This document shows positions 1 to 7,470 of a stretch of DNA of 64,000 bases, piece after piece; the first letter of the stretch is position 1; the number at the start of each line of letters is the position of its first letter. This stretch comes from Enhydrobacter sp. (lineage in GTDB: Bacteria; Pseudomonadota; Alphaproteobacteria; Reyranellales; Reyranellaceae). The stretch covers positions 2,170,001 through 2,234,000 of the forward strand of contig NZ_CP126889.1 of the NCBI RefSeq assembly GCF_030246845.1. Direction: 5' to 3'. Under the pieces are notes generated by a model that worked only from the letters and a program-made list of their open reading frames with translations, did no database searches and had not been told where the DNA came from. A program made the translations under genes and the position numbers.

Positions 1-743
1 CCGTTCTCGACCGCGCGGGTGATGGCCTCGGGCGTGTAGGCATGGGCCAGCACGTAGCGGCCGAAGTTCCTCGCCTCGTCGGTCGCCGCCGCGATCTCGG
101 CGGCCGAGAACTGCAGCGAGTCGAGCGGATCGTAGGGCGAGGCGACGCCGCCCGAGCACATGATCTTCACCTGGTCGGCGCCCTGGCGCATCTGCTCGCG
201 CACCGTCCTGCGGACCTCGTCGGGCCCGTCGGCCACGGCCATGCTGTAGACCATGGCGTTGCAGCAGCCGCAGGGCGCGCCCCTTCCTGGCGAACTGGTG
301 TCGGTGCGGCGGCGCGAATCGCTGTGGCCGCCGGTCGGGCCGATGGCGCGGCCGGAGATGAAGAGGCGCGGACCCGCGATCAGGCCGGTCTCGACCGCGG
401 TCTTGATGCCCCAGTCGGCGCCGCCGGTGTCGCGCACGGTGGTGAAGCCGCGATCGATCATGCCCCTCATCAGGTCGGCGGCGCGCGCCGTCATCAGGGT
501 CAGCGGGATGTTCTCGAGGTTGCGGATGTTCACCTCGCTCAGGAACACGTGCACGTGGCAGTCGATCAGGCCGGGCATCAGCGTGCGCCCGCCGCAATCG
601 ACCGTGCGCGCGCTCGCCGCCTTGATCGGCTTGTCCGACACCTCCCTGATCGTCTCGCCCTCGACCAGCACCTCGTGGCCGCCGCGCGCCTCGTCCCAGC
701 GCGGATCGAGGAGCTTCGCGTTCCTGAACAGAATCTGCGACAT
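1..743 (-). CDS. Amidohydrolase family protein (N-terminal part, cut by window edge)
   Basis: The reading frame opens with ATG at 743, preceded by a GGGGGA ribosome site, and stays open to the window edge, so the C-terminus is missing. The visible part (about 247 residues) begins SQILFRNAKLLDPRWDEA, then has the metal-dependent amidohydrolase signature GLIDCHVHVF (the first two metal-binding histidines) and the motif IMCSGGVASPYDP, typical of the imidazolonepropionase-like / Xaa-Pro dipeptidase branch, followed by a conserved LAHAYTPEAI histidine. Family members hydrolyse C-N bonds in amides or cyclic ureas at a binuclear metal centre in the cytosol; the substrate cannot be told here. It is divergent from the DapA-family gene at 833, with about 90 bp between the two starts, so the two may share a control region. 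Confidence 0.85.
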   Translation of the reverse strand, partial: MSQILFRNAKLLDPRWDEARGGHEVLVEGETIREVSDKPIKAASARTVDCGGRTLMPGLIDCHVHVFLSEVNIRNLENIPLTLMTARAADLMRGMIDRGFTTVRDTGGADWGIKTAVETGLIAGPRLFISGRAIGPTGGHSDSRRRTDTSSPGRGAPCGCCNAMVYSMAVADGPDEVRRTVREQMRQGADQVKIMCSGGVASPYDPLDSLQFSAAEIAAATDEARNFGRYVLAHAYTPEAITRAVEN

Positions 744-832
744 CGACGCTTCCCCCGGATTCGAAGGCGCAACCCTACGCGCCCGCCCGCTTTGGCGCTA
801 CAGTCGCGGCGCGGATCGGCAGGAGGTGCGGC

Positions 833-1747
833 ATGGCGCGCATAGGCTGGCGGGGCGTGTTCCCGGCGGTGACGACGCAGTTCGGCGAGGATTTCTCGCT
901 TGATCTCGCGGCGACGCAGAAGGTGATCGACGGCCTCGTGCGCGACGGCGTCGCGGGGCTGGTGATCTGCGGCACGGTTGGCGAGGGCACCTCGCTCACC
1001 GCCGAGGAGAAGCGCCGGGTGCTGGCCGCCGCCGTGGAGGCGGTCGCCAGGCGTGTGCCGGTGATCGCCGGCGTCGCCGAATACACGACCGCGATGGCCT
1101 GCGATCTCGCGCGCGACTGCCGCAGGCTCGGCGTCGACGGGCTGATGGCGATGCCGGCCATGGTCTACAGCGCCAAGCCGCACGAAACGGTGGCGCATTT
1201 CCGCGCCGTCGCCCGGGCGTCCGACCTGCCGGTGATGATCTACAACAACCCGCCGGTCTACAAGACCGACGTCACGCCCGAGATGCTGGCCGAGCTGGCG
1301 GACTGCGAGACCGTGGTCTGCATCAAGGAATCGTCGGGCGCCACCGCGCGGCTGGCCGACATCCGCCGCATCATGGGCGACCGGCTGGTGCTGTTCTGCG
1401 GCCTCGACGACGTGGTGGTGGAAGCGGTGATGCTGGGCTGTACCGGCTGGGTGTCGGGCCTCTCCAACGCCTTCCCGCAGGAGGGCAACCGCCTGTTCGA
1501 GCTCGCGATGGCCGGCCGCTTCGCCGAGGCGCGGCCGCTCTACGACTGGTTCATGCCGCTCCTGCATCTCGATGCCCGCGCCGACCTCGTGCAATGCATC
1601 AAGCTCTGCGAGGAGATCATGGGCCGCGGCAGCGCGCGCACCCGCCCGCCGCGCCTGCCGCTCGCCGGCGCCGAGCGCGCTCATGTCGAGCGCCTGATGC
1701 GCGACGCCCTCGCCGCGCGGCCGTCGCTCCGGCTCGCGGCGGAGTGA
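833..1747 (+). CDS. DapA-family (dihydrodipicolinate synthase-like) lyase/deaminase
   Basis: This 304-residue class I aldolase-like TIM barrel has family-typical length. Key residues are visible: the GTVGEGTSLT phosphate/carboxylate-binding loop (about 47-56), Tyr137 in VMIYNNP and the Schiff-base lysine Lys165 in VCIKESSG. A strong AGGAGG site lies about 7 bases before the ATG. DapA-family enzymes condense or cleave pyruvate-type substrates through a lysine imine. Several members (for example pyrroline-4-hydroxy-2-carboxylate deaminase of hydroxyproline catabolism) sit beside proline-racemase-type epimerases, as here (3237-4250), so a role in hydroxyproline breakdown is a reasonable inference, not proof. 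True DapA for lysine synthesis is less likely because the neighbours are catabolic. Codon use matches surrounding genes. Confidence 0.88.
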   Translation: MARIGWRGVFPAVTTQFGEDFSLDLAATQKVIDGLVRDGVAGLVICGTVGEGTSLTAEEKRRVLAAAVEAVARRVPVIAGVAEYTTAMACDLARDCRRLGVDGLMAMPAMVYSAKPHETVAHFRAVARASDLPVMIYNNPPVYKTDVTPEMLAELADCETVVCIKESSGATARLADIRRIMGDRLVLFCGLDDVVVEAVMLGCTGWVSGLSNAFPQEGNRLFELAMAGRFAEARPLYDWFMPLLHLDARADLVQCIKLCEEIMGRGSARTRPPRLPLAGAERAHVERLMRDALAARPSLRLAAE

Positions 1748-1760
1748 CCGGCTCGCAGGA

Positions 1761-1873
1761 AGGATCCCTCGGCCTCGCCTCCGGATGACACCGATTTGAT
1801 GTGTCATCCCGAGCGTAGCGAGGGATCTTTCGCGACGCCGATCGAAGGTCCCTCGCTGCGTTCGGGATGGCAC
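1761..1873. repeat. Dispersed palindromic repeat family A (half copy plus full inverted dimer)
   Basis: A degenerate half copy (1761-1792) is followed by a full inverted-dimer copy (1801-1873) that starts GTGTCATCCCGAGCG, has CGCGACGCCGATC near its centre and ends with the inverse CGTTCGGGATGGCAC. Each half folds as a small hairpin TCCCGAG...CGAGGGA. It lies between the DapA-like gene and the MATE gene and creates a spurious upstream ATG (1867) in the MATE frame. Confidence 0.8.
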
Positions 1874-1902
1874 CGCTTCTCGAGTCTCGTCAGGAGCCCG
1901 CC

Positions 1903-3240
1903 GTGTCCCATCCTCTCCTGACGGCGCCGGTCGGGCGGGCGCTGGTGCGGCTGGCGGGGCCGACCACGGCGGTGATGGCGCTGCAGGTCGTGGTGGCGCT
2001 GGCCGACATCTGGATCGTCGCCCGGCTGGGGACCGACGCGCTGGCCGGCATCGCGCTGGTCTTTCCCGTCATGGTGCTGATGCTGAACAGCGCCAACGGC
2101 GCCATGGGCGGCGCCGTCGCCTCGGCGCTGGCGCGTGCGCTGGGCGCCGGCCGGGGCGACGACGCGCAGGCGATCGTCCGGCACGCGCTCGTGCTGGCGG
2201 TGGCGGTCGGCGCCGCCTTCACCGCCTTCGCCTGGACGGTGGCGCCCGCCTTCTACCGCTGGCTGGGCGGCCGCGGCGCCGCGCTCGACCGCGCGCTCGC
2301 CTTCAGCGACGTCTGGTACTCGGGCGCGATCGTGATCTGGCTCAACTGCTTCCTCGCCGCCCTGCTGCGCGGGGCGGGCGATGCGGCGACGCCGGCGCGC
2401 ATCGGCATCGGCGCGTCGCTGGTCTACGTGCCGCTGGCCGGCCTGCTGGCGTGGCGGATCGGCATCGCCGGCCCCGCGGTCGCCTCGCTCGCCACCGCCA
2501 CGGGCGCGGCGCTCCTGCAGGCGCGCGCGGTGCGGCGCGGCCGGCTGGGCTTCGTGCCCAAGCTCGGGCTCGGGAAAAGGAGATGGCAGCGCCGGCTGTT
2601 CGGCGAGATCCTGCGCGTAGGCGCGCTGGGATCGCTCAGCACCGTGGCCGCGAGCCTCACGGCGCTCTTGGTGACGGCGCTGGTCGGCCGTTTCGGCACG
2701 GCGGCGCTGGCAGGCTACGGCATCGGCGTGCGGCTCGAGTTCATGGTGGCGCCGCTCGCCTTCGGCCTCGGCACCGGGCTCACGACGCTGGTCGGCGTGG
2801 CCGTCGGCGCGGGCGACTTCGGGCGCGCGGTGCGCGTCGCCTGGCTGGGCGGGCTCGCGGCCTTCGCCGGCATCGGCGCGATCGGCTGGCTGGTGGCGGT
2901 GATGCCGCAGGCGTGGTCGCGGCTCTTCACCGCCGAGCCCGACGTGCTGGCCGTGAGCGTCGCCTATGTGACGCGCGCCGCGCCGTTCTACTGCCTGTTC
3001 GGGCTGGGGCTCACGATCTACTTCGCGAGCCAGGGCGCCGACCGCATGGCCTGGCCGGTGCTGGCCGCCTTCCTGCGCCTCGCCGTGGCGACCGCCGGCG
3101 GCTGGCTCGTGGCCGAGCGGCTGGGGCTCGGCCTCGACGGCATCTTCGCCGCCACCGGCGCCAGCCTCGTCGTCTATGGCGGCCTGATCGGCGGCGCGCT
3201 GCTGGTGGCGCCGTGGCGGGCGAGGCCGCGCGTGATATGA
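1903..3240 (+). CDS. MATE-family multidrug/metabolite efflux transporter
   Basis: This 445-residue, very hydrophobic protein has about twelve membrane segments in two similar halves, the usual size and layout of MATE (NorM/DinF type) antiporters, which export cationic or organic compounds using a Na+ or H+ gradient. The N-terminal half shows the family pattern GPTTAVMALQVVVALADIWI and a following LGTDALAG turn; the second half repeats it as LVGRFGTAALAGYGIG. I chose the GTG at 1903 because AGGAG lies seven bases upstream (1892-1896); the in-frame ATG at 1867 lies inside repeat family A and would add 12 non-family residues. The stop overlaps the start of the epimerase gene (ATGA), so the two are probably translated together. 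Substrate unknown. Confidence 0.88.
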   Translation: MSHPLLTAPVGRALVRLAGPTTAVMALQVVVALADIWIVARLGTDALAGIALVFPVMVLMLNSANGAMGGAVASALARALGAGRGDDAQAIVRHALVLAVAVGAAFTAFAWTVAPAFYRWLGGRGAALDRALAFSDVWYSGAIVIWLNCFLAALLRGAGDAATPARIGIGASLVYVPLAGLLAWRIGIAGPAVASLATATGAALLQARAVRRGRLGFVPKLGLGKRRWQRRLFGEILRVGALGSLSTVAASLTALLVTALVGRFGTAALAGYGIGVRLEFMVAPLAFGLGTGLTTLVGVAVGAGDFGRAVRVAWLGGLAAFAGIGAIGWLVAVMPQAWSRLFTAEPDVLAVSVAYVTRAAPFYCLFGLGLTIYFASQGADRMAWPVLAAFLRLAVATAGGWLVAERLGLGLDGIFAATGASLVVYGGLIGGALLVAPWRARPRVI

Positions 3241-4250
3241 CTCGCGCCATGGCGCTGCACACCTTCTCCTGTCTCGACGGCCATACCTGCGGCAATCCGG
3301 TGCGGCTGGTGTCGGGCGGCGCACCGCTGCTCAGGGGCGCGACCATGAGCGAGCGGCGGCTCGATTTCCTGGCGCGCCACGACTGGATCCGCAAGGCGCT
3401 GATGTTCGAGCCGCGCGGCCACGACGTGATGTCTGGCTCGATCCTCTATCCGCCGACGCGCGCCGACTGCGACATCGGCATCCTGTTCATCGAGGTGTCG
3501 GGCTGCCTGCCGATGTGCGGCCACGGCACCATCGGCACCGTCACCATGGCGATCGAGAACGGCCTCGTCGCGCCCGCGGCCGAGGGCACCGTGGCGCTCG
3601 ACGCGCCGGCCGGCCGCGTGCTGGCGCGCTACGAACGGGACGGCCGCTTCGTCGACAGCGTGCGGCTCACCAACGTCGCCTCGTATCTCGCCGCGAGCGA
3701 CGTCACGATCGACGTGCCGGGCGTGGGCGAGCTCGTCTGCGACATCGCCTATGGCGGCAACTTCTATGCGATCGTGGAGCCGCAGCGGAACTTCGCCGGG
3801 CTGGAGGCGATCTCGGCCGCCGACGTGCTGCGCCTCTCGCCGATCGTGCGCCGGCTGCTCGTCGGCCAGATCGAGCCGGTCCATCCCGAGGACGCCAGCA
3901 TCCGCGGCGTCAGCCATGTGATGTGGACCGGCGCGCCGCGCAACGCACGCGCGCATGCCCGCAACGCCGTGTTCTACGGCGACAAGGCGATCGACCGCTC
4001 CCCCTGCGGCACCGGCACCTCGGCGCGCATGGCCCAGCTCGCGGCGGAGGGCAGGCTCGGGCCGGGCGACGAGTTCGTGCACGAGAGCATCATCGGCTCC
4101 CTGTTCGACGGCCGCGTCGAGGCCGCGGCCAGGGTCGGCAACCACGACGCGATCGTGCCCTCGATCGCCGGCTGGGCCCGCCAGCACGGGATCAACACCA
4201 TCTTCGTCGACGACCGCGACCCCTTCGCCCACGGCTTCCAGGTGACCTGA
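3237..4250 (+). CDS. Proline racemase / 4-hydroxyproline 2-epimerase family protein
   Basis: A protein of about 337 residues (333 from the alternative ATG at 3249) with both catalytic cysteines of the cofactor-independent proline racemase family: Cys94 in PMCGHGTIG and Cys257 in DRSPCGTGTSAR. The MCGHGT form is typical of 4-hydroxyproline 2-epimerases, which interconvert trans-4-hydroxy-L-proline and cis-4-hydroxy-D-proline; presence of the second cysteine argues against a 3-hydroxyproline dehydratase, where it is replaced by threonine. The start at 3237 overlaps the MATE stop as ATGA; 3249 (MALHTFSCLDGHTCGNP) also fits homologues and neither has a strong ribosome site. With the DapA-like gene upstream it suggests a hydroxyproline-type catabolic module. 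Confidence 0.88.
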   Translation: MTRAMALHTFSCLDGHTCGNPVRLVSGGAPLLRGATMSERRLDFLARHDWIRKALMFEPRGHDVMSGSILYPPTRADCDIGILFIEVSGCLPMCGHGTIGTVTMAIENGLVAPAAEGTVALDAPAGRVLARYERDGRFVDSVRLTNVASYLAASDVTIDVPGVGELVCDIAYGGNFYAIVEPQRNFAGLEAISAADVLRLSPIVRRLLVGQIEPVHPEDASIRGVSHVMWTGAPRNARAHARNAVFYGDKAIDRSPCGTGTSARMAQLAAEGRLGPGDEFVHESIIGSLFDGRVEAAARVGNHDAIVPSIAGWARQHGINTIFVDDRDPFAHGFQVT

Positions 4251-4262
4251 GGCGCGCGCCGG

Positions 4263-4294
4263 AAAGATCCCTCGGCTTCGCCTCGGGACGACAC
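4263..4294. repeat. Repeat family A, half copy (reverse orientation)
   Basis: AAGATCCCTCGGCTTCGCCT followed by CGGGACGACAC, just after the epimerase stop. The longer stem (GGC/GCC) is a compensated variant of the usual hairpin. Confidence 0.75.
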
Positions 4295-4325
4295 GACGCT
4301 GGTGGGTGCCTGCCCGGCGAGGCCG

Positions 4326-4373
4326 ACCCTCGGGGATGAGACGCATCGCTGCGCGATGCTCCTCAGGGTGAGG
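4326..4373. repeat. Palindromic intergenic hairpin (GCATCG-CTGCG-CGATGC core)
   Basis: A perfect 6-bp stem at 4343-4348/4354-4359 around a CTGCG loop, enclosed by outer arms ACCCT (4326-4330) and AGGGT (4365-4369). It lies in the gap between the convergent epimerase and vapC genes and could act as a bidirectional terminator, although no U-tract follows. I see no second copy in this window. Confidence 0.5.
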
Positions 4374-4394
4374 CCGGTTTCTTGTCAGTGCCGC

Positions 4395-4784
4395 TTACGC
4401 GACCATCAGGCCGAGGTGCTTCTCCATTGGCGCGAAGTCGCGGTCGTCGTGCAGCAGGGCATGACGGTGCTCGATGCAGAACGTGGCGATGACGATGTCG
4501 GCCGTCTTGCGGATCGTGATGCCGAGCGCCCGCATCCTGCGATAGTTGCGGGCGGCGCGCGCGGCCAGATCGGGGCCGAGCAGCGGCACGACGTCGTACT
4601 GGCGCAGGCCGCGTTCGATGCGCGCGGCGTGCGCCTCGTTCCGCGCCCCCTGCAGGACCTCGAGCAGGATGAGATCGCCGATCAGCAGCGGCTCGCGGCC
4701 GGCGGCTTCTTCCAGCCGGACGGTCGCCGCTGTCCGCTCGCCGCGCAGGTGGGCGATCCAGACCGAGCTGTCGACGAGGATCAC
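4395..4784 (-). CDS. vapC: VapC-family PIN-domain toxin (ribonuclease)
   Basis: A 129-residue PIN-domain protein starting from a GTG that overlaps the vapB stop (GTGA). The four acidic residues of the Mg2+ site are in place: Asp5 in ILVDSSVWIAHL, Glu42 in LILLEVLQG, Asp96 in KTADIVIA, and Asp113/Asp115 in LLHDDRDF. VapC toxins cut tRNA or rRNA when their VapB antitoxin is degraded. The KTADIVIATFCIEH segment is typical of the alphaproteobacterial VapC group. It is cotranscribed after vapB and converges with the epimerase gene. Length is normal and no damage is seen, so it is probably active. Confidence 0.93.
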   Translation of the reverse strand: MILVDSSVWIAHLRGERTAATVRLEEAAGREPLLIGDLILLEVLQGARNEAHAARIERGLRQYDVVPLLGPDLAARAARNYRRMRALGITIRKTADIVIATFCIEHRHALLHDDRDFAPMEKHLGLMVA

Positions 4785-4990
4785 GGCCGGGGCCGCCGCC
4801 GGCCGCGCCGCATGCTGTCCAGATCGCCCTCCCAGCCCAATCCCTCGAGCTCCGCCAGCGCCCTGGCCTGCCGCCGCAGGCGGACCAGCAGCCGCAGGCC
4901 CTCCTCGACGGTGGCGCGCTTGGTCGACAGCCCCGTCGCCGCCATGGCCTGGGACAGGAGCCTGTCGTCGATCTCGATATTCGTGCGCAT
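4781..4990 (-). CDS. vapB: VapB-family antitoxin
   Basis: A 69-residue protein that starts MRTNIEIDDRLLSQAM, the ribbon-helix-helix DNA-binding N-terminus of the VapB group with the ATGLSTKRATVEEGL helix pair, followed by a basic Arg-rich tail ending RRGRRRPRP that would contact VapC. The frame could open earlier at a TTG (5023), but that TTG overlaps the probable -10 box, so the ATG at 4990 is the likely start. It overlaps vapC by four bases (GTGA), the usual antitoxin-first order. It should repress its own promoter through the 15-bp inverted repeat just upstream. Confidence 0.9.
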   Translation of the reverse strand: MRTNIEIDDRLLSQAMAATGLSTKRATVEEGLRLLVRLRRQARALAELEGLGWEGDLDSMRRGRRRPRP

Positions 4991-4995
4991 GTCGC

Positions 4996-5050
4996 CGGTC
5001 CGGATGTGTACTCTCCTGGCCAATTATACACATCCGGACCGCTACGTCAT
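4996..5050 (-). promoter_or_regulatory. vapBC promoter and operator
   Basis: A perfect 15-bp inverted repeat, CGGTCCGGATGTGTA at 4996-5010 and its complement at 5027-5041, with a 16-base spacer. On the minus strand a consensus TATAAT (5028-5023) begins inside the upstream arm, and ATGACG (5050-5045, 4 of 6 to TTGACA) lies 16 bases before it, so the upstream arm fills the space between -35 and -10. This layout fits repression by a VapBC complex. The -35 region lies in the 3' end of the neighbouring ADH pseudogene. Confidence 0.75.
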
Positions 5051-5619
5051 CTTCAGGACGACGCGGAAGCGGGCCTGGCCGCTCTTCATGCGGTCGTAGG
5101 CGGCCTGGGCCTGCTCGAACGGATAGATCTCGTTCATCGGGCCGACGTCGTGCAGCCGGCAGAACCGCAGCGTGTCCTCGGAATCGGCCGCCACGCCGGA
5201 ATACCAGCCGCGCGCGTTGAAGGTCGTGACGCCGGCGCAGAGGAGCGGCGCGGACCCGACCTCGTCCATGTCGTCGGGGACGTGCGCCGCCGCCGAGACG
5301 TCGGCCAGCATGCGGGTGGCGTAGCCGCCGTCGCGCGTGACGCCGGTCACCGCCCGGATGGTCTCGCAGGCGAAGGCCTCGCCCCGGCGGCAGCGGCGGC
5401 AATGGCCGCACGAGCCGCCGAACCAGCCGACGCCCACGCGATCGCCCGGCTTCCAGCCCTCGACGCCGACCCCGGTCGCCTCGACCCTGCCGATCACCTC
5501 GTGGCCCGGCACGCGCGGATAGGCGATGCCGGGCATCAGCCCCTCGACGACATCTCCCGCTCGACGCGCTGCAGCCTGGCGCCGGCCTGCGGCACGACCA
5601 TCGCGATCATCTTCGGCAT
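5042..5619 (-). pseudogene. Zinc-dependent alcohol dehydrogenase pseudogene with two internal deletions
   Basis: The start (ATG at 5619, MPKMIAMVVPQAGARLQRVE) and the end (RFRVVLKMT) both look like a normal medium-chain alcohol dehydrogenase, but the middle is broken. After VEREM the frame hits a stop and resumes in another frame at VVEGLMPGIAYPRVPGHEV: roughly 25 residues containing the catalytic GVCHSD cysteine are missing. The structural-zinc loop CGHCRRCRRGEAFAC survives. After AGVTTFNA the whole NAD-binding Rossmann region (about 130 residues) is missing, and the sequence jumps to YSGVAADSEDTLRFC near the C-terminus. The protein could bind neither NAD nor the catalytic zinc properly. It lies between two toxin-antitoxin loci, consistent with decay in an accessory region. 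Confidence 0.85.
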
Positions 5620-5680
5620 GGCATCGCTCCCGTGCTGGCCATGTGGAGGGCGACGATACCACGCGCCGGCGACGCCGCCG

Positions 5681-6451
5681 TTACGGCCGCTGCCAGCGGA
5701 GCCGTGCGATGCGCGGATCGGCGGCGAAGGCTGTGCGGTCGAAGGTGATGCCGGCCTTGGGCTGCTCGCACACGGCCTGCGCGCCCGCCTCGCTCAGCCT
5801 GATGCGCCAGGTCTGCTGGCTCACGGGCTTCCGTCGCGCGAAGGCGCGGGGCGTGAGCAGCGCGAGATTGTGGCCGCCCTGCGGGTCGCGCACCGAGCGG
5901 TAGCGGATCACCTCGACCCCGGCCGCACGGGCGGCATCGGCCAGCGCCTGGCAGGCGGTGTAGTCGGTGCGATGGCTCCACCGCGCCTCGTCGCGCGCGA
6001 GCCTGCCCCTGCCGAGGTCGATCGCCTTCTTCGTCGCCCAGGCGGCGGCGAAGGCGGTGTACTCGGCGGCGTTGGCGGGCCACGGCGTGGCGGGCGATTC
6101 GGCGAAGAACAGCAGGCGCCAGAACACGATCTCGGCCACCGCCGTCGCCGCCGCCTCGGCGGCGTAGAACACGCCCTCGGTGAGGCCGGGGCGGCGGAAG
6201 CGCGAGCCCGCGGGATAGGGCGCGCCGTAGCGGAAGGGCGTCGCCAGCAGGTAGTGCAGGCCCTCGCACTCGGGCGGCAGCGCGGGCTTGGTCTCCTCGA
6301 CCAGCGCCTCCAGCAGCGCCTGCTCCTCGACCGTGTCGACATACTTCAGCGTCGAGACCTTGTGCTGCGCCTCGACCAGCCGCCAGCCGGTGCCGGAAGC
6401 CGGCCGCGCCTCAGACGACAGCGCGCCTTGCGTCCAGGTACTGGAGGACAT
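5681..6451 (-). CDS. RES-domain toxin (NAD-depleting)
   Basis: A 256-residue RES-family protein. The family signature residues are visible: Arg in AGSRFRRPG, Tyr and Glu in GVFYAAEAAATAVAE, and the conserved YRSVRDPQGGHNLALLTP block near the C-terminal third. RES toxins of RES-Xre type II pairs degrade NAD+ when free of their antitoxin. The start used (ATG at 6451) overlaps the last 41 bases of the Xre gene, and the following WRLVEAQHKVSTLKYVD resembles the usual RES N-terminus, so the real start could be slightly further in. The antitoxin gene precedes it, the normal order. Confidence 0.85.
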   Translation of the reverse strand: MSSSTWTQGALSSEARPASGTGWRLVEAQHKVSTLKYVDTVEEQALLEALVEETKPALPPECEGLHYLLATPFRYGAPYPAGSRFRRPGLTEGVFYAAEAAATAVAEIVFWRLLFFAESPATPWPANAAEYTAFAAAWATKKAIDLGRGRLARDEARWSHRTDYTACQALADAARAAGVEVIRYRSVRDPQGGHNLALLTPRAFARRKPVSQQTWRIRLSEAGAQAVCEQPKAGITFDRTAFAADPRIARLRWQRP

Positions 6452-6794
6452 TCATCAGCCCGGGCACGGTCTGGATCAGCGCGAGCGGCGCGTCGCTGAG
6501 CGCGCTGTTGGGATTCCTGAGCCAGGCGCCCGCGACCGCATCGTCGCCGCCCACGATCGCATCGAGCGAGCGCGCCAGCCGCACGAACAGGAGCGCCAGC
6601 TCGAACGCCTTCTGCCCGGGCTGCAGCGCATAGTCCCCCGCCCGCATGCGCGACACCGTCGCCTCCGAGAGCCCGACCACGGCCGCCAGCGCCCGGTTCG
6701 TCAGGCCGAGCCGATCCGCCGCCCGCAACGCCGCCTTCGTGACGACGGCCGACGGATCGGGCCTGGCGGCGGGACGGGGGCGGGGGGAGGGCAT
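6411..6794 (-). CDS. Xre/MbcA/ParS-type antitoxin of a RES-Xre pair
   Basis: From ATG 6794 the protein has 127 residues: a helix-turn-helix (about 28-55, LGLTNRALAAVVGLSEATVSR) and a C-terminal toxin-binding domain of the DUF2384 type with AWLRNPNSAL and the following hydrophobic helices. The frame is open further upstream (to 6872), but the extra residues have no family match and would cross the presumed promoter. It neutralises the RES toxin encoded immediately downstream with a 41-base overlap and probably autoregulates through the palindrome at 6806-6821. Confidence 0.87.
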   Translation of the reverse strand: MPSPRPRPAARPDPSAVVTKAALRAADRLGLTNRALAAVVGLSEATVSRMRAGDYALQPGQKAFELALLFVRLARSLDAIVGGDDAVAGAWLRNPNSALSDAPLALIQTVPGLMNVLQYLDARRAVV

Positions 6795-6805
6795 TGCGAA
6801 GCTTG

Positions 6806-6847
6806 TCTTTCTGGAGAAAGAATAGGCATCGATACTTCCTTGTGCAA
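6806..6847 (-). promoter_or_regulatory. Probable RES-Xre promoter with palindromic operator
   Basis: A 16-bp palindrome (TCTTTCTGGAGAAAGA, 7-bp arms) ends about 11 bases before the antitoxin start. On the minus strand TATTCT (6824-6819, 4 of 6) overlaps it, and TTGCAC (6847-6842) lies 17 bases upstream. An operator overlapping the -10 box fits autorepression by the Xre protein. The promoter elements are weak matches. Confidence 0.5.
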
Positions 6848-6893
6848 GAGCCTCCCGGTTCCGTCCAGGCACCCGTCCTGCGCCACCCTACCC

Positions 6894-6940
6894 GTGTCAT
6901 CCCGAGGCGCAGCCGAGGGATCCTTCGCGATGCCGATCAG
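6894..6940. repeat. Repeat family A, half copy with central tail
   Basis: GTGTCATCCCGAGGCGCAGC, then CGAGGGATCCTTCGCGATGC and CGATCA. The GGC/GCC pair lengthens the stem by one compensated base pair relative to the GAGCG copies. It lies upstream of the RES-Xre promoter. Confidence 0.75.
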
Positions 6941-7470
6941 TGCAGCGCGAAGACCGCCAATGCAGACAAAGGTCGCCAACCGTTCGACCTTGGCGGTCTT
7001 TGACGATGGATCAGCGAAAAAGCCCATTTTATCGACACTCTTCCAAAGGCCGCCAGAGCTGCGACCCGTGATCGTCAAAGCGCGATCAATCATTCAGTGT
7101 GGTGCCGATCCGTATGCGGATCTCCGAAGGCCAGGACGCCGGATGCACCCCTGCGCCTAGCGGCTCCTGCTCGGCGTGGCCTGCCGGAGTTGTGGTCGCC
7201 GTGTGCAAGGCGGAGCCTTAACCTCTGGTCAGAGTGGTGGCGGAGAAGAAGCCCCAAAAATCGGCCAGATCTAGAGTTTTCAGTCCAGAAGACAGAATCG
7301 AATCAATATCTAGTGGTTGTTGCCATATTCGAATCCGACTGCCCGAAATGGTCGCACGCTATTCAATCTTAGGACTTCCAGCACTTGACTCGCCGGCTAT
7401 ACAATCCCGTTGTTCGGTTTGAGGGGAGGGTGGTCAAACGGCCGCCACAAACGAGCACCAATTCGGCACC
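6941..7470. other. Gene-free accessory gap with nested inverted repeats
   Basis: No convincing gene is seen; the two short open frames here have no family features or ribosome sites. The left part holds two perfect inverted repeats: AAGACCGCCAA (6950-6960) with TTGGCGGTCTT (6990-7000), and CTTTGACGAT (6998-7007) with ATCGTCAAAG (7071-7080). The first encloses a smaller GGTCG/CGACC hairpin. Neither is followed by a T-run, so they are not simple terminators. From about 7240 the sequence becomes noticeably richer in A+T than its surroundings, suggesting acquired DNA. The right part is presumably the leader of the small gene at 7471. Confidence 0.45.

Noticed and set aside
1867..1902. ATG 1867 as the MATE start
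   Set aside because: It lies in repeat family A; the GTG at 1903 has a proper AGGAG site.
2451..3236. Long arginine-rich extension in frame with the epimerase
   Set aside because: Lies inside the MATE gene in another frame, and residues before 3237 match no family.
7097..7422. Two short plus-strand open frames in the gap
   Set aside because: No ribosome site, no recognisable sequence and the two overlap in different frames.
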